Assembly (NCBI RefSeq): GCF_002833405.1
Contig: NZ_CP025135.1
Coordinates: 3,267,501 to 3,331,500, forward strand
Source: Planococcus sp. MB-3u-03
GTDB taxonomy: Bacteria > Bacillota > Bacilli > Bacillales_A > Planococcaceae
Direction of reading: 5' to 3'
Length of the DNA: 64,000 nt
Below are positions 54,032 to 62,522 of the stretch, in pieces. Within the stretch, counting starts at the first letter, position 1. Each line of letters begins with the position of its first letter. A program made the translations under genes and the position numbers. The notes below the pieces were generated by a model. That model was not told the DNA's origin. It made no database searches and saw only the letters and a program-made list of their open reading frames with translations.

Positions 54032-54514
54032 TTACTGTTTCGATTTGTGCAAACGCCGGTGAAGCTGGTGCACTTGTTCCGCCAGCTCCGGTACTGGCCC
54101 GTCGACGTTCGGGTCTTTCAGGATTTCAGGGATGGACAAATTGCGGACAGGCGAAGGTTCCGCGCCCAGCTCTTGCATCCACTCGCCTAATTGCTTCGAC
54201 GAACTCGCGTAGACGATGCGGCCGAGCCCGACCCAGCCATGCGCAGCCGCACACATCGGGCAATGCTCGCCTGATGTATAGACGATTGCCTCGGCCCGTT
54301 CATGTGGCGCCATGTGTTCTGCCGCCCAGCGCGCAATCGCGAATTCTGGATGCTGCGTATGGTCGCCGCCTGCCACGTGGTTATGGTCTTCGAACAGCAC
54401 CTCTCCCTGTGCTGATACGAGAACTGAACCAAACGGCTCGTCCCCTTTTCCCAGTGCTTGTTCGGCGAGTTCTACGCAGCGCTGCAAATACTGTAAATCT
54501 TTTTCAGTTATCAT
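54032..54514 (-). CDS. Nucleoside/guanine deaminase family protein
   Basis: 160-residue zinc-dependent deaminase of the cytidine-deaminase superfamily. Zinc and catalytic motifs: HPEFAIARWA (His and Glu, about residues 56-58) and EHCPMCAAA (two Cys, about 83-86). The length and the late segment IPEILKDPNVDGPVPELAEQ fit guanine deaminase (GuaD)-like enzymes better than tRNA adenosine deaminase. The substrate is inferred. AAAGGAGG upstream of the ATG. Monocistronic. Confidence 0.85.
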   Translation of the reverse strand: MITEKDLQYLQRCVELAEQALGKGDEPFGSVLVSAQGEVLFEDHNHVAGGDHTQHPEFAIARWAAEHMAPHERAEAIVYTSGEHCPMCAAAHGWVGLGRIVYASSSKQLGEWMQELGAEPSPVRNLSIPEILKDPNVDGPVPELAEQVHQLHRRLHKSKQ

Positions 54515-54585
54515 AGTGGTCCTCCTTTAAATGCTTCTCACCAAGTATATCCAACCTGTATAAAAATTTTGATCCACCCTGCTCT

Positions 54586-55242
54586 TCATTTATAAACATC
54601 TTTTAAATTCTCTAACTCGCTCTTTGGAATGGCCACTTCTTGCGTCCCCATAGATCCTGCAGTGATTTCGTATTGGTCAAACACTAGAACTAACTCTTGT
54701 TCGGTTAAATAGAATTGCTGCTCTTCTTTAACTTGGTCGAACGGAAAAGACAGGTTCTCCTTTAGGCCACTTGCCTCCATCTCTAGATTCGTTGCAGCCA
54801 AAAGATCGTCTTCGTAATTCTCTTCTTCAAACAACTCAGCTATTCCTATAGCTGAACCCGACTGCAATTCATAGTTTAGAGTCTCTTTGTAGTGCACCGT
54901 ACGAGGAATGCCAGCCAGGGAATAAAAGCCGTCGAACAATATACTGATGACTTTTTCATTAAGGAGTTTCGTCTCAAAACTCAGCACGCCTTCTGCATGT
55001 AAGTCGGCCTCTCCTTCCTCTACCGCTTGCTCAGACTGTCTGATTTGCCCCTCCAACTGTTCACCAAGCCTCATCGCCTGTTCGTTGAATCCATCCAGCC
55101 CTTCCACTTGCGGCACCGTGATATCCAAAACCATTCCGTCGTCTTCCTGAGCCACCACGATCTCTTCCACTTCCACAGGCTCTGCACAGCCCGTCACAAC
55201 CGCAACTGAGACTATACCGATTATGGACAATTTGCTCGCCAT
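54586..55242 (-). CDS. DUF3298-containing lipoprotein
   Basis: 218 residues with lipobox VVTGC (about residue 19). The C-terminal part (about 110-215) matches DUF3298, the domain of the anti-sigma factor RsiV and PdaC-like proteins: LNYELQSGSAIGIAELF, then FYLTEQELVLVFDQYEITAGSMGTQEVAIP. There is no transmembrane anti-sigma segment, so it is not RsiV itself. It may bind a lysozyme-like or cell-wall ligand; that is only a family-level guess. AGGAGGGAG upstream of the start. The upstream gap 55243-55445 holds a possible gene remnant and a terminator. Confidence 0.78.
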   Translation of the reverse strand: MASKLSIIGIVSVAVVTGCAEPVEVEEIVVAQEDDGMVLDITVPQVEGLDGFNEQAMRLGEQLEGQIRQSEQAVEEGEADLHAEGVLSFETKLLNEKVISILFDGFYSLAGIPRTVHYKETLNYELQSGSAIGIAELFEEENYEDDLLAATNLEMEASGLKENLSFPFDQVKEEQQFYLTEQELVLVFDQYEITAGSMGTQEVAIPKSELENLKDVYK

Positions 55243-55390
55243 CTTGCTCCCTCCTCTTTTAAATTCTGCGAATCGTATGTAAGGTGAACAAGGGGCTGAT
55301 CCTGCTTTATTCGTATTGTATCTTCTCTATTTCAATTCTAGCGCCAAAGGAATAGTCCTCTTTATCTGAAGCTGTTGTTTCTAAAATGAG

Positions 55391-55426
55391 AAAGGCGCCG
55401 CAATGCATATGCACTGCAGCGCCTGC
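55391..55426 (-). terminator. Terminator of the DUF4317 gene
   Basis: GGCGC-GCAGTGCATATGCATTGC-GCGCC, a long hairpin followed by TTTCTCATTTT on the minus strand. Confidence 0.65.
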
Positions 55427-55445
55427 TGTTTCTGACAGGCCTGTC

Positions 55446-56633
55446 CTATTCCAACTCTTCCTCCGCCAATAACTTAAACCCTTCCACGACCGTATCCTCT
55501 TCAACTTCGATCAGGATGCAGCGCCGGCCATTGTAATTGACTTGTTTGACGTAACGTAAGTCTTCGGGGCCGATCTTGATTTCCGCGACTTTCGTGTTGA
55601 TCTTGATCGATTTGGCCCCGTATTTCGGCACGATGTGGCTCGCTTTCATCTCGTACTGGCGGTCATCGGTCACTTGCTGGAAAGCCTGTTCCACTTTCTC
55701 CGTGCTGATGTCTTTGATGCCGCTCGCCTTCAAGACGCGCTCGACTTCCTTGGAATCCAGCATCGGTGCCGGCTCGTCCTCGTCTTCCGCTTCCACTTCA
55801 AGCATGCTGTTGATCTCGTCGTAGACACCCGCGAGCGTTCTCGAATTGACCTCATCGCCGATGACGTGCTTAACGATTTCTTCGAACACCACTTTATCGT
55901 CTTCTGCGGTGGTGATTTCGTCGCCGTTCAGCACGTTTTCGATAAACTGGAAATCCGGCTTATTGGCTTTCGCCGCTGAATACAAAATGCGGTTGACGTC
56001 TGCTGCATTGTTCGTGAAGCTCGGGAACAAGAACCCACCAACCGGAGACGACAGCTTAATGACCGGATCCGCCATGATATTCGACTTGAATTCCTTTTCG
56101 ATAAAATCAAACACCAGCGACGATTTCGGCAGCTCGGTCTGGTTCATGCTGCTGAGGACGAACGGCGTCGTGTACACTTCGTCGCGCATTGCGGCTTCCG
56201 TCTCATCGGGCTCGCGCTTCGTCGTCTTGAAATACGTGCCGCGGATGAAGGTGATGACCATGTCCTTCTCGTATGGCGTTTCTTCGACCATCTTCAAAGC
56301 GACGCGCTGCATATTGTCTTTCCAGCCTTCTGCATCGTCCGCATGAAGCCCTTCGTACAACAAATGCTGCGTATGGTCGGCTTGCCCTTCTTCCGGGCGC
56401 TGGAACTTCACTTCGAACAGCTTGATGTCGAGCTTGCCCGCGAGCACTTTCTTGAAATTGGCCAAAAACAGCTCTTGCTGCTCCCGGTCGAGCAAGGAAA
56501 ACGAACGGCTCTCCTCGTGAAATATTTCACTTGTGTCCTGCTTGATATATACGTTGTAAATTTCGGCGATTTTCAGTAAATCCGTCTCCAGCTTGAACTG
56601 CTTGCGGATCTCGGCAATATCTTTTTTGTTCAT
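55446..56633 (-). CDS. DUF4317 family protein
   Basis: 395 residues matching DUF4317 from MNKKDIAEIRKQFKLETDLLKIAEIYNVYI onward, with the conserved GVYDEINSMLEVE and the C-terminal strand region IKINTKVAEIKIGPEDL. A cytosolic protein of unknown function found across Bacillota and Clostridia. The start at 56633 agrees with the family N-terminus; 41 further codons upstream are open but would give an atypical leader. Monocistronic. Confidence 0.88.
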   Translation of the reverse strand: MNKKDIAEIRKQFKLETDLLKIAEIYNVYIKQDTSEIFHEESRSFSLLDREQQELFLANFKKVLAGKLDIKLFEVKFQRPEEGQADHTQHLLYEGLHADDAEGWKDNMQRVALKMVEETPYEKDMVITFIRGTYFKTTKREPDETEAAMRDEVYTTPFVLSSMNQTELPKSSLVFDFIEKEFKSNIMADPVIKLSSPVGGFLFPSFTNNAADVNRILYSAAKANKPDFQFIENVLNGDEITTAEDDKVVFEEIVKHVIGDEVNSRTLAGVYDEINSMLEVEAEDEDEPAPMLDSKEVERVLKASGIKDISTEKVEQAFQQVTDDRQYEMKASHIVPKYGAKSIKINTKVAEIKIGPEDLRYVKQVNYNGRRCILIEVEEDTVVEGFKLLAEEELE

Positions 56634-56887
56634 CTCTATTTCCAACTCCCAGCTAATAAAATCCATGTTTCTGCAAAAAAAGAGCATCGAAAGCCTGCGC
56701 TTTTGACACTGCTCCATTATACCAGTTGAAGGGGGATGCATGTACGATGCCTGCACGAATGGCTGGCCCGCAATTCAGAAACCGCCTTTCACACAGCAGC
56801 TTTGGCAGAAATCATTTGGATCTCCTGCGCAATAAGCTATGATGTCTGGAAGGCGGATCAACAAGAAACCAATGTGGAGTGAGGAGC

Positions 56888-58273
56888 ATGCAGAATATGG
56901 GCAAACGAATTGAGCATGAAATCTTATGGCAAGTCAAAACAGGCGACGAACCGATCTATTCCACTCCCATCTTCGCCATTTTCAGCAAGGGCCAGCGAGT
57001 CGTCATCTATCAATCCTGGGATTGGTATATCTACGTCCGAGAAGTGGAAACCGGGCGATTGGTTTGGCGCTATCTCTTCGGCGCGCCGAATTACGGGCGC
57101 CCTCAAGCTGCGGATGTGGACGGCGATGGCAAAATCGAAATTTTTGGCGCTTCCCACGATGGCCATGTTTACTGCTTGAATGAACAAGGCGAAAGGATTT
57201 GGTTCCACTCAAATCTCTATTACCGGGAAGGCAACGGCCAAGTCACTTCGGCAAGCGAATGGGGAATCACCGATTCAACGAAAGAGTGGGCAGCCAATTC
57301 TTTCCTGAGGATGGATGGCAACCACGCCGAGCTCGCTATTGTTTCCGGAACCGGCGCAGGGCAAAGGCGGAAAATCAGCGGAGTCGAAACGGATACCCTT
57401 TGGATCGAAGAAGCGTTCGATACCTTGCCCGATGCCACATCGACTTACGAGATCCACCCTTTTCACGAATCCGATGTGTATTACCAGCATGCCGGCCAGC
57501 TGGTGAAAGAGCCGGATGCTTGGTACCTGTATACAACTTCCTTCGATAATCAATGCGTCAAACTGAAAGCAAGCACGGGGGAATTGATATGGAAATTCAG
57601 CTCGCTCGAACAGAACGAACCGTTTCCAGCAGTCGTGGATATCGATGGGGACGGAAAACTCGAATGCCTCTTCAATAGCATCGATGAGCATGTCTATTGC
57701 CTGGACGCAGAAACCGGGTCGCTGAAATGGCACAACCATGCCGGATTTGGCATCGACTGTTTCGGGAGCTATGCGGATATGGATAATGACGGAGTGATGG
57801 AATACATCATCAACGGCCGCGGCGGCAGGACGCTTTACCTGGACGGCGTAACCGGCGAGACGAAATACAAATCGACGGATTGGTCGGTTTGGGCGACTAG
57901 CGAAACCAATTCAAGAGCGACAGTCTTCCATTACGAACCGGGCCAAAAAGCGGTGGTGTTCGGCGGCTTGGCGGGATTCGTCTATTGCTTGGACGGCCAG
58001 GCAAATACCATTTGGCGGACATTTCTCGCTGCGAATATGCGCGGGTCGACAAGTGTCTTGGATATCAATTCAGACGGAGAGCAGGAAATTCTGGTCCCTG
58101 ATATGATGGGCACCTTGACGATTCTCGATCAATACGGGAAAGAAATCGGCCAAGTTCACGTCAAGGGCGGCATTGAAGGCACGCCGCTTGCCGGTGATTT
58201 GGACGGAGACGGGAAAACTGAAGTATTGTTGACGAGCCTTGACGGCTATGTGAGCCTAAGCCGATTCAGATGA
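56888..58273 (+). CDS. Beta-propeller protein with FG-GAP/PQQ-like repeats
   Basis: 461 residues forming a probable seven- or eight-bladed beta-propeller. Blades alternate a PQQ-like phrase (VYCLNEQGERIWF, VYCLDAETGSLKWH, VYCLDGQANTIWR) with a calcium-type FG-GAP loop (DVDGDGKIE, DIDGDGKLE, DMDNDGVME, DINSDGEQE, DLDGDGKTE). There is no signal peptide or transmembrane helix, which is unusual because such FG-GAP proteins are normally exported. The start is ATG at 56888, with GGAG eight bases upstream. Function unknown. A terminator follows at 58310. Confidence 0.82.
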   Translation: MQNMGKRIEHEILWQVKTGDEPIYSTPIFAIFSKGQRVVIYQSWDWYIYVREVETGRLVWRYLFGAPNYGRPQAADVDGDGKIEIFGASHDGHVYCLNEQGERIWFHSNLYYREGNGQVTSASEWGITDSTKEWAANSFLRMDGNHAELAIVSGTGAGQRRKISGVETDTLWIEEAFDTLPDATSTYEIHPFHESDVYYQHAGQLVKEPDAWYLYTTSFDNQCVKLKASTGELIWKFSSLEQNEPFPAVVDIDGDGKLECLFNSIDEHVYCLDAETGSLKWHNHAGFGIDCFGSYADMDNDGVMEYIINGRGGRTLYLDGVTGETKYKSTDWSVWATSETNSRATVFHYEPGQKAVVFGGLAGFVYCLDGQANTIWRTFLAANMRGSTSVLDINSDGEQEILVPDMMGTLTILDQYGKEIGQVHVKGGIEGTPLAGDLDGDGKTEVLLTSLDGYVSLSRFR

Positions 58274-58309
58274 ATATCAGATCTTTCCTATTGAATAGTC
58301 ATTCATATT

Positions 58310-58350
58310 AAATAGCCTGGACCCGACAGCCACTCGGGTCCAGGCTATTT
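58310..58350 (+). terminator. Terminator of the beta-propeller gene
   Basis: A 17-bp perfect stem starting AAATAGCCTGGACCCGA with a 7-nt loop. Beyond it, 58351-58605 is A/T-rich leader DNA of the ica-type operon. Confidence 0.85.
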
Positions 58351-58517
58351 CCGTTTTTACCATTGATATTTGGCTGCTTTTTTATCGATAAAGCATCGAC
58401 GCATGAAGTGATTCGATATAAAAAGGACATTAAATTGATAATATTTTATTTTAAATGAATAAATAGTAATCATATTTACCTATTTGTAAATTAAATATTA
58501 ATTATTACGAAATCTTA

Positions 58518-58547
58518 TTGACACTTTACGACCATGAAAGTTATACT
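58518..58547 (+). promoter_or_regulatory. Promoter of the icaA-pgaD-icaB operon
   Basis: TTGACA-N18-TATACT on the plus strand, about 60 bp before the icaA start, in strongly A/T-rich DNA. Confidence 0.65.
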
Positions 58548-58605
58548 CACAACTAAATTATTTAAATATTTGATAAAATCAAACATTTTTGTTAGGAGGC
58601 GCATC

Positions 58606-59865
58606 ATGGATTTTTCACAACTTTTATCTGGACCTTATAGTTTCATCACTGGATATGTTTTTGTGTATCCCTTCGCAATGGCCTTGTTTTGGATAGCCGG
58701 TTCTATCCTTTTCCTCAGGACTAAAGAGTTAAAAAGCGAGCCTTTGGATATTGAAGCATTCGACTGGCCCATGATCAGTATATTGGTTCCTTGCTATAAC
58801 GAAGAGGAAACCATCGAAGAAACGGTCCGCAACTTGGTTGGGCTGTCTTATCCGAAAAAAGAAATCATTTTAATTAATGACGGCTCTAAAGACGGGACGA
58901 GCGATATCCTCAGGAGATTGTCGGAGCAGTACGGCGACGTGCGGGCTATCCAGCTGCATGAAAACCGCGGCAAGGCGAACGCGTTGCAAGTCGGCTTGTT
59001 CGCTTCTAGAGCCGAATACCTCGTATGTGTCGATTCGGATGCCATGCTGGCCGATACCGCTCCTTATTATTTGATCCATCAGTTCTTCAAGCAAGGAGAA
59101 CGGGTCGGCGCTGTCACCGGCAACCCCACGATCCGCAACCGCAACAATTTGCTGAGCCGGATGCAGCTGGTCGAATACGCTTCGATCATCGGGGCTATCA
59201 AGCGGACGCAAAGGCTACTCGGAAAAGTGATGACCGTTTCCGGCGTCGTCGTTGCCTACCGCAAAAAAGCACTCGTCGATGTCGGCTTATGGGACCGCGA
59301 CATGATCACTGAAGACATCGCGGTCAGCTGGAAACTCCAAAAGCGTTTCTGGGATATCCGCTATGAACCCCGTGCGCTGTGCTGGATGCTGGTGCCAGAA
59401 ACAGTATCGGGCATTTGGAAACAACGGGTTCGCTGGGCGCAAGGCGGGCAGGAAGTCATCCTGCGCCATTGGAAAGTATTGTTCAACTGGAAACAACGCA
59501 GAATCTGGCTTGTGTATCTCGAGCAATGGTTCAGCATCCTATGGGCTTTCTGCTGGCTGTTCATCACGCTATTGTTATTGTTCACGGCTACTACGCTGCA
59601 GGAAATGCTGTTCTGGTTCACCTTCAGTTCCTTCGCCTTGGTGTTCATCAGCCTCATTCAATTATTCATCGCCCTGTCCATCGACTCCCGCTATAACGGG
59701 AAATTAAAATACTATTTCTGGGCCGCTTGGTATCCGGCCATTTATTGGATGATCAATACCGCTGTCGTCATCGCAGCCATCCCAAAAACAATCTCATCTC
59801 GCCTTAAAGGAGGTTACGCAGTATGGAACAGCCCAGACCGCGGTATGAAGAAGAAAGTTTCCTAA
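58606..59865 (+). CDS. icaA: Poly-beta-1,6-N-acetylglucosamine synthase (IcaA/PgaC-type family 2 glycosyltransferase)
   Basis: 419-residue membrane glycosyltransferase that polymerises UDP-GlcNAc into biofilm exopolysaccharide. Transmembrane helices lie at the N-terminus (about 15-40), with three at the C-terminus. The GT-A domain starts ISILVPCYNEEETIEETV. Catalytic motifs: INDGSKDGT, DSDAML, ITEDIAVSW (TED) and QRVRWAQGG (QxxRW, about residue 275). The start at 58606 has TTAGGAGG six bases upstream, 24 codons inside the longest frame. First gene of a three-gene operon. It may be activated by cyclic di-GMP through PgaD. Confidence 0.92.
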   Translation: MDFSQLLSGPYSFITGYVFVYPFAMALFWIAGSILFLRTKELKSEPLDIEAFDWPMISILVPCYNEEETIEETVRNLVGLSYPKKEIILINDGSKDGTSDILRRLSEQYGDVRAIQLHENRGKANALQVGLFASRAEYLVCVDSDAMLADTAPYYLIHQFFKQGERVGAVTGNPTIRNRNNLLSRMQLVEYASIIGAIKRTQRLLGKVMTVSGVVVAYRKKALVDVGLWDRDMITEDIAVSWKLQKRFWDIRYEPRALCWMLVPETVSGIWKQRVRWAQGGQEVILRHWKVLFNWKQRRIWLVYLEQWFSILWAFCWLFITLLLLFTATTLQEMLFWFTFSSFALVFISLIQLFIALSIDSRYNGKLKYYFWAAWYPAIYWMINTAVVIAAIPKTISSRLKGGYAVWNSPDRGMKKKVS

Positions 59866-60323
59866 TCGTCGTCAAGCGTCCCTGGCTCTACGCCACCATC
59901 GATTTCATCTTTTCGATGCTGTGCTGGCTTTATAGTGTATTGGTGGTCTCGTTTATCGTATCGGCCACTTTCGGCTTCAATAACATCCTGACACGGGTCA
60001 TGAATTCTTCCTTTAATATGATCAATCAAGATATCCGCTTGTTCATTGCCGCAGCCCTTGGCGTCTTCCTGCTGTTCTACACATTGCTGTATTTGAATCA
60101 TGTCTACAATAAAAAGAGATTCGGCACCTTAAGAAGACGGCGCTACCCCGCCCCGGCAAGCAATGCCGAACTCAAGTCGTTGGGGTTGATGAAAATAGAA
60201 GCAATCGAGAAACTGCAAAGCGAAGACTATGCCGTTTTTGAAACAAACCCGATTGTCCCTCTTGGAGGTGAGAGCGTTGATCAAAAAGATCTTTATTTGG
60301 ACGACCATTATCGCATTAATTAG
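59823..60323 (+). CDS. PgaD/IcaD-like accessory membrane protein
   Basis: 166 residues with two transmembrane helices (about 25-50 and 72-95), a basic stretch after the second (KKRFGTLRRRRYPAPAS) and an acidic soluble tail. The position directly after the synthase, overlapping it by 43 bp, and the two-helix layout fit PgaD/IcaD, which the synthase needs for full activity. It is longer than staphylococcal IcaD (about 100 residues). AAAGGAGG nine bases upstream of the ATG. Confidence 0.8.
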   Translation: MEQPRPRYEEESFLIVVKRPWLYATIDFIFSMLCWLYSVLVVSFIVSATFGFNNILTRVMNSSFNMINQDIRLFIAAALGVFLLFYTLLYLNHVYNKKRFGTLRRRRYPAPASNAELKSLGLMKIEAIEKLQSEDYAVFETNPIVPLGGESVDQKDLYLDDHYRIN

Positions 60324-61149
60324 CCTGTTTTTCTTGTCGCGGAAAGAGCTGTTCGCCGAAGCTTTCTCAGCTGACAAGCCCGCTATGTCCTTTCCGGAAA
60401 AATTGATTAGCGATGGCTGCCTCGGATTGAATTATCACCGCGTCCAAGACGATGCTTTAATCGTCAAATCAGCGCGCAGCGTGTTGCAATCCAACGAACT
60501 GGTGCAATACAGCGTGCTGAAAAGCGAATTTCAATCGCAAATCGATGCTTTAGTCGAAGCGGGCGCCAACTTCTTGAACGAAGAGCAATTATTGAAGGCG
60601 AAAGCGGACGGCGACTTCCCGGAAAAATGCGTATGGATTTCATTTGACGATATCGACGTGTCGGTTTATGACAATGCTTTTCCTGTTTTAAAAGAAGCGA
60701 ATGTGCCATTCACCCTGTTCGTTATTGCCGGGCAAGTCGGCAATAAGGACTTCAGCAACCTGGAGATGTCCACATGGGATCAGCTGAGGGAAATGAAAGA
60801 CAGCGGCTTGGCTGACTTCGGCTCCCATACCTTTGATATGCATCGCTTCGAAGGCGAAACGCCTGTCTTTTTGATTCCCGGGCAAGCGGACGCATTCAGG
60901 GAAGACCTGAAAAAAAGCGTCGAAACGATTGAGTCGGAACTGGATGTCACGGTGAAAAGTTTTGCCTATCCTTACGGCAACACCAACGAACGGGTCACCC
61001 GCATCTTGAAAGAGCAAGGCCTTGAAGCTGGCCATATCTTAGCCCCTCAAGTCATTCGGCCGGCAGATGATAATTATTGGATCAACCGGGTCATCGTCAA
61101 CCAGACAACTTTCGATGACGTGCTGCTTCCTTATCTGGAAAAAAACTAA
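60277..61149 (+). CDS. icaB: Poly-GlcNAc N-deacetylase (IcaB-type polysaccharide deacetylase)
   Basis: 290 residues: an N-terminal membrane anchor or signal helix (IKKIFIWTTIIALISLFFLS), then a NodB-type carbohydrate esterase 4 domain. WISFDDIDVSVYDNAFPVLKEANVPFTLFVI (FDD about residue 124) and GSHTFDMHRF (metal His) match IcaB closely. FAYPYGNTNERV is the third motif. It removes some acetyl groups from the exported polymer outside the cell. The start is TTG at 60277, with TTGGAGG nine bases upstream, overlapping pgaD by 47 bp. No icaC follows: a terminator comes 27 bp later. Confidence 0.9.
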   Translation: MIKKIFIWTTIIALISLFFLSRKELFAEAFSADKPAMSFPEKLISDGCLGLNYHRVQDDALIVKSARSVLQSNELVQYSVLKSEFQSQIDALVEAGANFLNEEQLLKAKADGDFPEKCVWISFDDIDVSVYDNAFPVLKEANVPFTLFVIAGQVGNKDFSNLEMSTWDQLREMKDSGLADFGSHTFDMHRFEGETPVFLIPGQADAFREDLKKSVETIESELDVTVKSFAYPYGNTNERVTRILKEQGLEAGHILAPQVIRPADDNYWINRVIVNQTTFDDVLLPYLEKN

Positions 61150-61175
61150 GAGTTCAACCCGATCTCAAGCTCTAT

Positions 61176-61214
61176 AAGGAAGCTCCTTTCTATAGGGGAG
61201 CTTTCCTTTTTTAT
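61176..61214 (+). terminator. Terminator of the ica-type operon
   Basis: AAGGAAGCTCC...GGAGCTTTCCTTTTTT hairpin. The following 61215-61345 holds no gene. Confidence 0.8.
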
Positions 61215-61345
61215 TCAATGAATGGACTTCAAGGCCTCTATAGTTAATTCCGGCAATCTAGCACCGGTCCCCGCTGATCTACCGGGCCGTTCCACTACCC
61301 GCTTCTCCCGCCACGCAGAAAACGTATCGTAAAGGCGGAATGATA

Positions 61346-62442
61346 ATGAAAAATGGCTTCCACTAACAGCCACCCTCCTGCTGTCAGGCTGTTCCATGCA
61401 GTCTGCCCAGCCAACTGAGGATACAAGGAAATATGCGCATGGCGTGTCCATCGTCGGAAATACGGTGCTATGGTCTGAAAAAAGTGGGGAGCAGCGCAAA
61501 GATGGCTGGATCCATGATATTTATAAAAAAGAAATCGGTGAAAACCAGTTCGACACACTCGTTTCCAATCCGGAAGCACAAGAACCGGTCAGCGCCAGTT
61601 CAACCGATGAAACCAGCATCATCACTTACGAGGACGGCTATAATTCAAACAATAATGTTTCCCAGCGCTATAAGCTCTATGATGACAATTGGCAGCCATT
61701 GCATGAAGGCACCTTGCTCGACGGGGGGCATTCCGGGCATGCAGCTTCGACAAATGCGCATCACGTCCTTTTTTGGTCCCACGGCTGGGTCAACGGCGGC
61801 GGTGTAAACGACCTCGGCTCGGGCAAGGAAGTCATCGTCTCAACCGTTTCAAATGAAGGCGAAGTTTTGCATGACATCAAACTATCGCAAGCAGATGACC
61901 GCGACAGCTGGCCGATGCTTGCCGCTTCCGACGATAATGCGCTGCTCGTTTGGCAGCAATTCAATGACGATGCCAGCGAAGCCTCCCTCCGTTTCGCTGT
62001 TTATGATCCGGTTGCAAATGAACTGACTGTCACGCCGTCCGAATTATTACCGCAAGTGAATTTTTATATTTACAGCGTCTCTTATGTGCCAGCGGCGAGC
62101 CAGTATGTCGTCGCGGCCCAGACGAATAGAGGCGGCACCTTGTTATTGCTTTCAAAAGAAGGAGAAGTCCTCGACCAAATCGATGCACCCCGCCTGGTCC
62201 GGGAAGCCGCCCCGGCCATAGAAGGAAATACATTGGTGTTCCCGCAGCTGCCCGCGAATTATTTCACCGTCCACGTTTCGGATGACCAGCTCCAGCTGAA
62301 TTCTTCCGATTCATTGGATATCAACTGGGGAACGTCCGGCACCACCGGCGTGTTCCTCGATGAACGCCATGTGTATTTTGCGACTTTGGACAAAGAAGGC
62401 TTGCAAGAAGTGACGGTGGAGTTGGACGAAGCAGCTCAGTAA
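61346..62442 (+). CDS. Putative surface lipoprotein, start region frame-shifted
   Basis: About 365 residues of unknown family, beta-rich, with repeated strands and Asn/Asp turns that look like a beta-propeller. The ATG at 61346 (after GGCGG) reads only MKNGFH then stop. With one more A in the A5 run at 61349-61353 it becomes MKKWLPLTATLLLSGCS, a proper lipoprotein signal peptide with lipobox LSGC, in frame with the 349 codons from ATG 61396. The internal ATG at 61396 directly follows the lipobox Cys and has no ribosome binding site, so the longer form is more likely the real gene. It lies after, but outside, the ica-type transcript. Confidence 0.75.
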
Positions 62443-62455
62443 TTCTACGTACAAA

Positions 62456-62508
62456 AATAAGGAGTCATCCCTAAGCAACTCAGGGATGACTCCTTATTTA
62501 TTTTTTTC
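62456..62508. terminator. Bidirectional terminator
   Basis: AATAAGGAGTCATCCCT and its complement with an 8-nt loop, plus a T-rich tail, between convergent genes. Confidence 0.85.
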
Positions 62509-62522
62509 AGACACTTGCCGTT

